Shown piece after piece: positions 1 through 7,001 of a stretch of DNA of 64,000 nt. The stretch lies in NCBI GenBank assembly GCA_050948785.1, contig JBMNEM010000005.1, forward strand, positions 124,001 to 188,000, written 5' to 3'. The DNA is from JAAZMI01 sp050948785. GTDB taxonomy: Bacteria > Bacillota > Dethiobacteria > DTU022 > UBA8154. Below the pieces are notes generated by a model. The model was not told the origin of the DNA and did not search any database. It saw only the letters and a program-made list of their open reading frames with translations. Position numbers and translations under genes: made by a program. Numbering within the stretch: the first letter of the stretch is position 1; each line of letters starts with the position of its first letter.

Positions 1-612
1 GGCGGTACCCTGGATTTCAACCAATTCCCCGCGGCCGGTCATTACAATATTCATATCCACATCCGCCCCGCTATCCTCTTGATAAGAAAGATCCAACCGG
101 GGGTCTCCGGCAACCAGCCCCACACTGACCGCCGCCACGTAGTCGGTTAAAGGCAAACTACGGATCTTCCCCTCCTTTTGCAGATAATGCAGAGCATCAG
201 CCAGGGCTACAAAAGCACCAGTAATCGCCGCCGTCCGTGTACCACCATCCGCCTCCAGCACATCACAATCCAGCCAGATCGTCCTTTCACCCAGTGCCTC
301 CAGGTTTACTACCGCACGCAGTGCCCGCCCGATGAGTCTCTGGATTTCATATGTACGTCCACTGATCCTCCCGCGCGCCGCCTCCCGGACAATTCTGTTT
401 TGCGTTGAACGGGGGAGCAAGGAATATTCTGCTGTAACCCAGCCCCGCTGCCCGCCTTTCATCCAGGGTGGAACTCCCTCTTCAACTGAAGCCGCACAGA
501 TTACCCGTGTATTACCGACCTCCATTAAAACAGACCCTTCGGCATAGCGCAAAAAATTTCGTGTAATTTTCACCGGCCTCAGTTCATCATTGTTTCGTCC
601 GTCAGAACGCAT
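1..612 (-). CDS. rph: Ribonuclease PH, C-terminus cut by window edge
   Basis: RNase PH removes nucleotides from the 3' ends of tRNA precursors by phosphorolysis in the cytoplasm. Reading leftwards from an ATG at 612 gives 204 uninterrupted codons to base 1. The N-terminus (MRSDGRNNDELRPVKITRNF) is the family signature, followed by AEGSVLMEVGNTRVICAA, GRTYEIQRLIGRALR, and LDCDVLEADGGTRTAAITGA. The usual length is about 240-255 residues, so roughly 40-50 residues lie beyond the left edge. It follows gerM and murI on the same strand; B. subtilis has the same racE-gerM-rph neighbourhood, which supports the call. Confidence 0.95.
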   Translation of the reverse strand, partial: MRSDGRNNDELRPVKITRNFLRYAEGSVLMEVGNTRVICAASVEEGVPPWMKGGQRGWVTAEYSLLPRSTQNRIVREAARGRISGRTYEIQRLIGRALRAVVNLEALGERTIWLDCDVLEADGGTRTAAITGAFVALADALHYLQKEGKIRSLPLTDYVAAVSVGLVAGDPRLDLSYQEDSGADVDMNIVMTGRGELVEIQGTA

Positions 613-706
613 CTAAAATTCCCTGCTTTCCTATAACTGTTAAAACTGTTAAATGCCTCCTAATATTTTAACGTAAAAATCATTACCCATTATACCCTTA
701 ATTAGT

Positions 707-1849
707 TTAGTTATTAGTCCTGCCCTCTTCCTGGCCATTCATATTCTTGAAATCCTGACCATCATGAACGCCACCCGGGGAAGAACTAAACAAAGGATTG
801 ATCATCAGTGGCTGCGCCAAGGGCTCCTCAAAGGATGTACCGTAAGCCAGGGTGGTTTTTTCCCCGGCAATCAGGACCTGGACTTTTTCCACCCCGGGAA
901 TCTCCGTCAAGGTTAAAATTAACTGCATCAGCATATTTTTTTCACCGCTTAGTCCGCCCTGATAGTCTAATATTTCCCTGGAAAAGTCTACGGTTAAAAC
1001 ACCTTCCTCCAGCATGAAATTTCGCAACTTCGTACCGGCAGGCAATTCACTGAAAAGAAAGCGGCCGGCGTGCGGTCCTTTTAAAAGCTCCTTCACCGTA
1101 ACCGCCACAATATCCTCTTCCGCCGGGACAAGGCGGGTAACAGGAACATAAAAAATATGGTTCTCCCCTAAAACGGTGCAAAAATAGATTGTAACCGCCT
1201 GGGTTTGTTCCAAACCGGAAAGATCTTCCTCTCCCCCGACATCCCGGTTTAAAACTTGTTCCCGATCAAAATTTTCTTTCCCGGAAGTTCCCCCGGGAAA
1301 AGTCTCCAAAGCAGCACCTTCAACCAGCAGCTGTACATTTTTTACAGCAGGAAATTGCAAAAGCGTAAAAATGACACTGTTTAAAACAAGCTCTTCCTCC
1401 CCGGGATCATAATCCAGAAAAGATGCACTTATATCCAGTTTGGCCAGCCCTTCCCGAATTGTCAACCCCCGTACCTTTGTCGTCGGAGGCAAAGGTGAGC
1501 TCAATCCATAACGCATTTCCTGGGCCGGGGTGGGCCCCTCAATCAGCTTTTCCAGGGTGGCTTTGGCTACACCCTCCGTCCAGGGAAGGGCAACTGTGAC
1601 CGGAAGAAGACACTCCCTCTTTCCATCCACCAAATATATCCTGGGATATAATACTCCTTCAGGCAATCTTTCTTTTTCCGCCTGACCTGCCTCCTCCTCT
1701 GCGGAAATAATCTCCGCCCCCTCCTTCTGTGGAGAAATCGGAAGAAAAAATTCCCGCAGGCATCCTGAAAGCAGTAAAATTAAACCGATGAAAAAAGCCC
1801 AAAAAATATAACGCCGGAGGGTCTTTTTTACAGCCATAGTCATTTTCAC
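707..1849 (-). CDS. gerM: GerM-type sporulation/germination lipoprotein with two GerMN domains
   Basis: GerM is a cell-surface lipoprotein needed for normal spore formation and germination in B. subtilis. The 380-residue product has a charged start, a hydrophobic segment (about 14-28) and a lipobox LLSGC with Cys30. Two copies of the GerMN domain follow, at about 65-165 and 215-320. They are recognisable as internally similar blocks that both contain an LLxGP motif, a xLxVDFS/KLDIS strand and a VQVLxxG ending. The start is GTG at 1849, with AAAGG seven bases upstream; an ATG at 1843 is equally well spaced from AGGA. It sits between murI and rph in the conserved order, probably one operon starting near 3423. 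Confidence 0.88.
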   Translation of the reverse strand: MKMTMAVKKTLRRYIFWAFFIGLILLLSGCLREFFLPISPQKEGAEIISAEEEAGQAEKERLPEGVLYPRIYLVDGKRECLLPVTVALPWTEGVAKATLEKLIEGPTPAQEMRYGLSSPLPPTTKVRGLTIREGLAKLDISASFLDYDPGEEELVLNSVIFTLLQFPAVKNVQLLVEGAALETFPGGTSGKENFDREQVLNRDVGGEEDLSGLEQTQAVTIYFCTVLGENHIFYVPVTRLVPAEEDIVAVTVKELLKGPHAGRFLFSELPAGTKLRNFMLEEGVLTVDFSREILDYQGGLSGEKNMLMQLILTLTEIPGVEKVQVLIAGEKTTLAYGTSFEEPLAQPLMINPLFSSSPGGVHDGQDFKNMNGQEEGRTNN

Positions 1850-1917
1850 TTCCTAACCTTTGTCCTACTACTATATATTTATAGCAGACAAAAGCTAATT
1901 ATGAAAAAAAATAATAC

Positions 1918-1958
1918 CGGCCACAAGGACCGGCCACAAGGTACGTCCCCGCGGTTGG
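1918..1958. repeat. Dispersed 29-bp palindromic repeat (family A) after murI
   Basis: A full copy lies at 1931-1958 in the CACAAGG-TACGTCCCC-GCGGTTGG orientation, preceded by a partial copy (CCGGCCACAAGGAC) at 1918-1930. The copy sits between the murI stop and the gerM start and belongs to the family that forms the array at 59452-60134. Confidence 0.85.
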
Positions 1959-1965
1959 TGTGGGG

Positions 1966-2745
1966 TTACCAGGGCAGGATTACCTGGTAGGCTTTGGGCT
2001 TGCTGCGAAGTATGGTTGACGCCAGATCCGCGAAAGGCTTCGCCGGGCCACTGACAAAGAAGCGGTGCTGCGGCTCCGCATTTTCCTGGCGCAGCAGGTT
2101 CCTTTGGGCCAAAAGCTCCTTCGCTTCCCGAGCTGTTTCCTGCGCCGAGCTGAGCAGCTTTATGCCGGAGCCGATGACTTCCTGGATCACACCGGCCATC
2201 AAAGGATAATGAGTGCAGCCCAGGATCAGCGCATCAATCCCTTTTTCCTGCAGCGGTTTTAAGTATTCCTCTGCCACACACCGTGCTTCAGGTGAATTTA
2301 CAAGGCCGTTTTCGACAATCAGAACAAATAAAGGACAGGCCTGGCTGTATAACTGCACTCCGGGAGCCAGCCTCTGAAAAACCTGCTGATAGGCACCGCT
2401 TTGAATCGTCCCGGCCGTGCCGATAACTCCGACTTTACCGGTCTTGGTATGCTTCAGGGCAGCCCTTACCGCCGGTTCAATCACCCCGAGAAGCGGTAAA
2501 TCCACTCTTTCGGCATAGTTATCCAGTCCGGCAGCTGTAGCGGCATTACAGGCAATGATCAAGGCCTTGATTTCCTGGGTCTGGAGAAAATCGATGATTT
2601 CATATACAAAACTCCTGACCTGTTCAGGAGAGCGGGGCCCATAAGGCATGTGGGCGGTATCACCAAAATAAACAACACTTTCAGCAGGCAGTTGTCTAAA
2701 AACTTCCTGGGCAACGGTTAGCCCCCCTACCCCGGAATCAAGCAT
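1966..2745 (-). CDS. murI: Glutamate racemase
   Basis: It interconverts L- and D-glutamate, supplying D-Glu for peptidoglycan. From the ATG at 2745 the product is 259 residues. Visible motifs are LDSGVGGLTV at the start, GDTAHMPYG, the first catalytic Cys in IIACNAATA (about residue 66) and the second in LGCTHYPLM (about residue 176). This ATG is a poor start: it cuts the first beta strand (AIAMLDSG), no Shine-Dalgarno site precedes it closely, and relatives have about 8-10 residues before DSGVGG. Eight codons upstream, an in-frame ATA (2769-2767) lies eight bases after GGGAGG (2778-2783) and would give INRYKAIAMLDSG. Between 2746 and 2769 there is no in-frame ATG, GTG or TTG. Catalytic residues are intact. 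Confidence 0.95.
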   Translation of the reverse strand: MLDSGVGGLTVAQEVFRQLPAESVVYFGDTAHMPYGPRSPEQVRSFVYEIIDFLQTQEIKALIIACNAATAAGLDNYAERVDLPLLGVIEPAVRAALKHTKTGKVGVIGTAGTIQSGAYQQVFQRLAPGVQLYSQACPLFVLIVENGLVNSPEARCVAEEYLKPLQEKGIDALILGCTHYPLMAGVIQEVIGSGIKLLSSAQETAREAKELLAQRNLLRQENAEPQHRFFVSGPAKPFADLASTILRSKPKAYQVILPW

Positions 2746-2806
2746 CGCAATAGCTTTATAACGATTTATTTGAGGTCCCTCCCATTATCCCGCTACTTAA
2801 TACCGT

Positions 2807-3334
2807 TTATTTGGATTTGTGCATGGGGAAAAAGCCGCCAAGATTCTTACGTGTATCCACCGCAAAGATAAAAGCCTTTTGATCCTCATTGTTGATCATC
2901 TCCATTAATTTGGGTAAATCACGCCTTTTGGAAAGAATATAGAGAATATAATGCAGCCCATCTTTTCCGCTGCCCTCCACAGAGGTAACGCCAAAACCTT
3001 CTTCCCGCAACTGTGCTTGCAGAGTTTCATAGCGGTCCACAGAAATGACCTGCACATTAACATAACCCAAAGCAATACGTTCCTCGATATTGCTGCCCAC
3101 ATAATTTCCCACCGCAAACCCCGCGGCGAAAAGAATCATATTCAAAGGGCTGTCAAGGTTCTGCATAACCTGGCTCAGAGCCAATAAGTAAATCCCTGAT
3201 TCCAAAAAACCGATCGTAGAAGCAAGCAGGCTGCGTCCTCTCATCAGCATCAAGATACGAAAAGTTGCCAGGGACATATCCAGAACCCTGGCTAAAAATA
3301 TTAATAAACCGCTGAACACTAAAGCTATCTCCAT
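2807..3334 (-). CDS. UPF0316 / DUF2179 family membrane protein (YebE-like)
   Basis: 175 residues. Three hydrophobic helices fill about residues 1-90, with the family-typical ARVLDMSLATFRILMLMRG near the N-terminus and GNYVGSNIEERIALG at the end of the membrane part. The cytoplasmic C-terminal half is a DUF2179 domain (about 95-165), which is a predicted nucleotide- or ligand-binding module. No function has been shown for this family to my knowledge. The start ATG at 3334 follows AAGGGG. It is the first gene of a leftward run with murI, gerM and rph, and a candidate -10 box lies at 3423-3428. Confidence 0.85.
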   Translation of the reverse strand: MEIALVFSGLLIFLARVLDMSLATFRILMLMRGRSLLASTIGFLESGIYLLALSQVMQNLDSPLNMILFAAGFAVGNYVGSNIEERIALGYVNVQVISVDRYETLQAQLREEGFGVTSVEGSGKDGLHYILYILSKRRDLPKLMEMINNEDQKAFIFAVDTRKNLGGFFPMHKSK

Positions 3335-3422
3335 CTTCTTCCCCTTCCGTCAATCGTCAATATAATATATATACACCGGAAGAGATTATATTTACAGTTG
3401 GCCAAATTTGCCTTTAAACTTT

Positions 3423-3428
3423 ATTATA
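3423..3428 (-). promoter_or_regulatory. Candidate sigma-A -10 box upstream of the UPF0316-murI-gerM-rph run
   Basis: A perfect TATAAT reads leftwards about 90 bases before the UPF0316 start and about 95 bases after the ssrA terminator. The -35 region at 17-18 bases spacing is a weak match, so this is a moderate call. Confidence 0.45.
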
Positions 3429-3525
3429 GCATGGATCTCCCCTTGTTTACTATAAGCGAGGGATAAAACAAGGCATTCTGCGCCGGGTTGGAGCATGGGA
3501 CTCTGAAGCAGGACTTTTAAAAGAT

Positions 3526-3560
3526 CAGGGGCGGCTCTTGATTTTTAAGAGCCGCCCCTG
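3526..3560 (-). terminator. Rho-independent terminator of ssrA
   Basis: A perfect 14-bp stem (CAGGGGCGGCTCTT at 3526-3539 and its complement at 3547-3560) with a 7-base loop lies five bases beyond the CCA end of the tmRNA. On the minus strand it is followed by a short T-rich stretch. Confidence 0.85.
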
Positions 3561-3564
3561 ACAT

Positions 3565-3918
3565 TGGTGGAGGTGGCGGGAATTGAACCCGCGTCCGAAA
3601 GTAAAGCTACAAGAGCATCTACGGGTGTAGCCTCAGGTTGGTTTTTACACCGGGGCCTTCCTGAGGCGAAATGCTCCGGCGCTATCTCCTGTCAGTTTCC
3701 CCGAATTGCAGGAGGAGAGGCCTGCAAGCCGGGTATCCTGCTCAGATGACACCTGTTCTTTTCCCGCAGGAAAGGAGAAGGCAGGCGCGCTGCTTTTCTT
3801 TAAGCAGCGAAAGCTAATTCATCGTTGGCAGTTAATGCCTTTCCATGTTTTAACCAGGCCATGGTCCTGGACCCGCTTCTCTTGCCTCTTCTACCCCCGT
3901 CGAATCCATTTCACCCCC
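3565..3918 (-). ncRNA. ssrA: tmRNA (transfer-messenger RNA)
   Basis: tmRNA rescues stalled ribosomes and adds a degradation tag. Read on the minus strand the RNA is 354 bases. The 5' end GGGGGTG (3918-3912) pairs with CACCTCC just before ACCA at the 3' end (3565), and GGATTCGAC follows the 5' acceptor as in all tmRNAs. The T arm GCGGG-TTCAATT-CCCGC is intact and CCA is encoded. The tag frame at 3829-3800 reads GCC AAC GAT GAA TTA GCT TTC GCT GCT TAA, giving the tag (A)ANDELAFAA. smpB, encoding its protein partner, lies directly upstream. Confidence 0.96.
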
Positions 3919-3960
3919 ATGATTGTTACGCTGGTTTGGCATTACCAGACAAAAAGAAGT

Positions 3961-3988
3961 ACACGGGCGATTTATAAATCGCCCCTAC
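3961..3988. repeat. Short perfect palindrome of the TAGGGGCGA type
   Basis: GGGCGATTTA is followed immediately by its exact complement (3965-3984), with CCTAC flanking. It lies between smpB and ssrA. A related, partly decayed element (TAGGGGCAATTCATGAATCGC) is at 60161-60181. Such palindromes are widespread small intergenic repeats; here it could act as a transcript hairpin between smpB and ssrA. Confidence 0.6.
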
Positions 3989-4038
3989 AAAAACACCTGC
4001 ATCACCCCACACGCAAGCAATGCAGACCCATGGTGCAA

Positions 4039-4509
4039 TCACCTGGACAAATATTTATCCTTAAAACTTCTTTCCATTTCCCGCCGGGCATCCCTTTCAG
4101 CAATAGCCTGCCTTTTATCATAGGTCTTTTTCCCTTTGGCCAAGGCCAGCTCGATCTTCACCTTACCGTTTTTAAGATAAAGGCTTAAAGGGACAAGGGT
4201 ATAGCCTTTTTCCTGGACATAACCGGCCAGCCTGTTAATTTCCCGGCGGTGCATCAGGAGCTTGCGTGTACGCAGGGGATCATGATTAAAAGAACTGCCA
4301 TAATCATAAGGGCTGATATGCATTTCATAGAGAAAAAGCTCCCCGTTATCAACCCGGGCATAGCTGTCCTTCAGGTTGGCCCTTCCCAGACGGATTGATT
4401 TGACCTCTGTTCCCTGCAGGACAATACCGGCTTCGAAGGTCTCCTCGATAAAATACTGGTACCTGGCCTTACGGTTTTGGGCCAGAACTTTACCCCTGTG
4501 TTTTTCCAT
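4039..4509 (-). CDS. smpB: SsrA-binding protein SmpB
   Basis: SmpB binds the tRNA-like part of tmRNA and brings it to stalled ribosomes. From the ATG at 4509 the product is 156 residues, the family's usual length, and starts MEKHRGKVLAQNRKARYQYF, which lines up directly with the B. subtilis N-terminus. Family blocks EAGIVLQGTEVKSIR, NLKDSYA, HISPY, NHDPLRTRKLL and the basic C-terminal tail (GKGKKTYDKR) are present. A TTG start at 4539 is unlikely because a TATAAT box lies just in front of it and AAGGAGG lies inside that extension. That AAGGAGG is about 20 bases from the chosen ATG and eight from an in-frame ATA. Confidence 0.95.
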   Translation of the reverse strand: MEKHRGKVLAQNRKARYQYFIEETFEAGIVLQGTEVKSIRLGRANLKDSYARVDNGELFLYEMHISPYDYGSSFNHDPLRTRKLLMHRREINRLAGYVQEKGYTLVPLSLYLKNGKVKIELALAKGKKTYDKRQAIAERDARREMERSFKDKYLSR

Positions 4510-4552
4510 TCTCCCCCGTATCGGCTTAGCCTCCTTCAAGACTCTGATTTAA

Positions 4553-4558
4553 ATTATA
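4553..4558 (-). promoter_or_regulatory. Candidate -10 box for smpB
   Basis: A perfect TATAAT on the minus strand lies between the rnr stop codon and the smpB Shine-Dalgarno site. Its -35 match is poor, so smpB may also be read from upstream with rnr. Confidence 0.4.
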
Positions 4559-4576
4559 GCACAATTCCGTTCTTTT

Positions 4577-6711
4577 TTAAAGTCCTGACAGGGGCATGAA
4601 GTGCAGCGTCCGCATCTCCTTATCCACTTTTTCCAGGCGAACCCGGAGAGGATCTCCCAAGCGATATACTTTTTTGCCGCGTTCTCCCACCAAGGCATAT
4701 TTTTTTTCATCGAAGCGGTAAAAATCATCTTCCAAGCTTGTCACATGAACAAGGCCTTCCACAGTGTTGTCCAACTCCACGAAAAACCCGAAAGAAGTGA
4801 CTCCGCTGATGATCCCGGCATAGTCACAGCCCTCTTTTCCTTCCATAAACTCAACCTTCTTTAAGTCCAGACATTCCCTTTCCGCCTCCAGCGCGATGCG
4901 TTCCTGTTCGGAAGCATGCTTGGCTAGCAGGGGAAGATGACTGGTCAGTTTGCGGGATTCCGCCTTCGTCAGCGTTCCCTCCAGGGTATGGCGTAAAATA
5001 CGGTGCGCCAGCAGATCAGGATAACGCCGGATGGGCGCAGTAAAGTGCGTATAGTAACTGGATGCCAAGCCAAAATGTCCCAGCGGGGGATGCATTATAG
5101 TGTGCCTGCGGCAAGGAGCGCAAGATCACGTAATTGACAGTTTTCTCCAGAGGGGTGTCCTTTATCTCCGCGGTAATCTTTTGAAGTTTGCGGGAAGTAA
5201 CCCTGCTGAGATCCCCTTTCAGTTTAATGTTAAACAAGCTTAAAAAATCACGCAGCATACAGAGCTTATCTTCAGCCGGGCGCTCATGCACCCTGTAAAT
5301 AAAGGGAACTTTTTGCCGGTAAAAATGATCCGCCACGACTTCGTTGCAAAGCAGCATAAACTCTTCAATGATCATTTCAGCTTCGCCATTTTTTCTAACC
5401 TTGATTTCCAGAGGCTTTCCCCGTTCATCCAGGATTATCTTGGCTTCGGGAAAGTTAAAATCCAGAGCACCGCGTCTCCTGCGCTTTTCTTTTAAAATTC
5501 CGGCCAGCACGTGCATATCTGCAAAAGTTTGCCGAAAATTGGCATATTTTTGCTCCAGCTCATGATCCCCTTTGAGGATCCGGTTTACATCACTATAGGT
5601 CATCCGTTCATCGATACAAATAAGGCTGGAACAAAAATCAGAGCTTCGCAGCTCCCCTCCCGGTGTCAGTTCCATAAAAACGCTGATCGCCAGGCGTTGG
5701 GTGCCCGGGTTTAAGCTGCAAATCCCGTTGGAAAGCTCTGCAGGAAGCATAGGGATGACCCTATCCGGCAGATAAACACTGTTAGCCCGCCTGGCAGCTT
5801 CCCGATCCAGAGCGCTTCTTTCCCGCACATAATAACTGACATCGGCAATATGCACCCCCAGCCTGTAACCGTTCGCCGTTTTTTCCAGAGACACAGCATC
5901 ATCCAGATCCTTGGCGTCCTCATCGTCGATGGTGATCATGGGCAAAGCGCGCAGATCCCGGCGGTTTTCTGCCGTGGCCGCTGCAAGGACCTGTTCTTCA
6001 TCATTCCAACGTTCCGCTTCCTGGAGAACCTTGGCCGGAAAGGCGGAAGGCAGGCCAAATTTTTTCTGTATAGAGGTTATATCCACACCCGGTTCATCCG
6101 CCGAGCCGATCACTTCGACAATTTTCCCCTCGGGAGTACCATTAAAGTCATCCGGCCAGCGGGTAATATTTACCAGAATCTTATCTCCGGGGTTGACCGG
6201 CCCGTACACCCGGGAAATCCGTATTTCATGAGAAAGACGTCGATCATCGGGGAGTAACAGTCCCCCTGTGACGGTTACCCTGGAAAGTCCCCACCACACT
6301 GGAGCTGCCCCGTTTCAGGATGCGGATAACCTCTCCCTCACGGCGCCGGCCATTGGGAGCCCTTCCCAGGAGGCGGACCATGACCCGATCTTTGTGCATC
6401 GCCCCTTTGATTCTTTCCCGGGGGATAAAAACATCTGCCTCCCCCGGCGCTTCCGGCAGAAGAAAAGCATATCCCTGGGGATGCCCCTGCAGCACTCCCA
6501 CCAGCAGCCCTCTCCCTCTAAGCGGAGTATAGCGGCCCTGCAACGTTTTAAAGACAATTCCTTCCTCCTCCAGGGAAGCCAAAAACGAAAATAACTCCTG
6601 AATATCTTTATCTTTGGCAATACTCAAACCTTTACGGAGACCTTCAAAGGTCAGGGGTTTATAATCTTCCTTAAAAAGAAACTTCAATACCTGTTTTTTA
6701 CTGACAGCCAT
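4577..6711 (-). CDS. rnr: Ribonuclease R, interrupted by two +1 frameshifts
   Basis: RNase R is a 3'-5' exoribonuclease that degrades structured RNA and works with tmRNA in quality control. Three overlapping frames together make a full-length protein: 6711-6244 (N-terminal winged-helix and cold-shock domains), 6299-5016 (RNB catalytic domain, with the acidic motif DDEDAKDLDDAV and HIADVSYYV) and 5095-4577 (rest of RNB with GHFGLASSYYTHF and IRRYPDLLAHR, then the S1 domain). Removing one base from the C run at 6262-6266 restores VVGTFQGNRHRGLLLPDDRR. Removing one from the G run at 5085-5089 restores HYNASPLGHFGLASS. Both sites are 5-base G/C homopolymers, so sequencing error, phase variation or real decay are all possible. 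The position upstream of smpB-ssrA is the conserved one. Confidence 0.9.
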
Positions 6712-6808
6712 ATCCTACTCCCATCAAATATATAATTTCCGAAGACAGCCCTTTCGTCCAAAGCTTTCAGCCAGGCCGTGTTCCGTGGGCGAATCTGCCG
6801 AAAAGTCG

Positions 6809-6871
6809 CTATTTACATATTATGGAACAGGCCTTCAGCTCATCCAGCCCCAACACCTCCTGCCTGTCCAT
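6809..6871 (-). CDS. Possible 20-codon small ORF upstream of rnr
   Basis: ATG at 6871 is preceded by AAGGAG with eight bases of spacing and gives MDRQEVLGLDELKACSIICK before a TAG. It lies between a candidate -10 box (6918-6923) and rnr, so it could be a leader peptide or a small protein. I recognise no family, and only the ribosome-binding site supports it. The rest of 6712-7001 holds that -10 box and the hppA terminator. Confidence 0.2.
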   Translation of the reverse strand: MDRQEVLGLDELKACSIICK

Positions 6872-6917
6872 AGCCCACGGCTCCTTGCAGTGACCGCCTG
6901 ATCTTACCTCTAATACT

Positions 6918-6923
6918 ATTATA
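6918..6923 (-). promoter_or_regulatory. Candidate -10 box upstream of rnr
   Basis: TATAAT on the minus strand just after the hppA terminator and about 205 bases before the rnr start. The -35 region is weak. It would allow rnr-smpB to be expressed separately from hppA. Confidence 0.4.
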
Positions 6924-6935
6924 CCCTGCTTGAGT

Positions 6936-6973
6936 AAAAAATAAAAGAGAGCAAGCCTTGACTTACTCTCTTT
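6936..6973 (-). terminator. Rho-independent terminator after hppA
   Basis: AAAGAGAG (6966-6973 read leftwards) pairs with CTCTCTTT (6944-6951), followed by a run of Ts interrupted by one A on the minus strand. Confidence 0.8.
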
Positions 6974-7001
6974 ATAAGCACCCACTACTGCCATTATGAG
7001 A

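Noticed and set aside
3564..4188. Rightward open frames across 3564-4188
   Set aside because: They lie antisense to the tmRNA gene and the 3' end of smpB; the RNA gene explains the sequence.
4528..4530. AUA start for smpB
   Set aside because: An in-frame ATA (near 4519-4521) is well spaced from AAGGAGG, but the ATG at 4509 gives exactly the family N-terminus and length, so a rare start is not needed.
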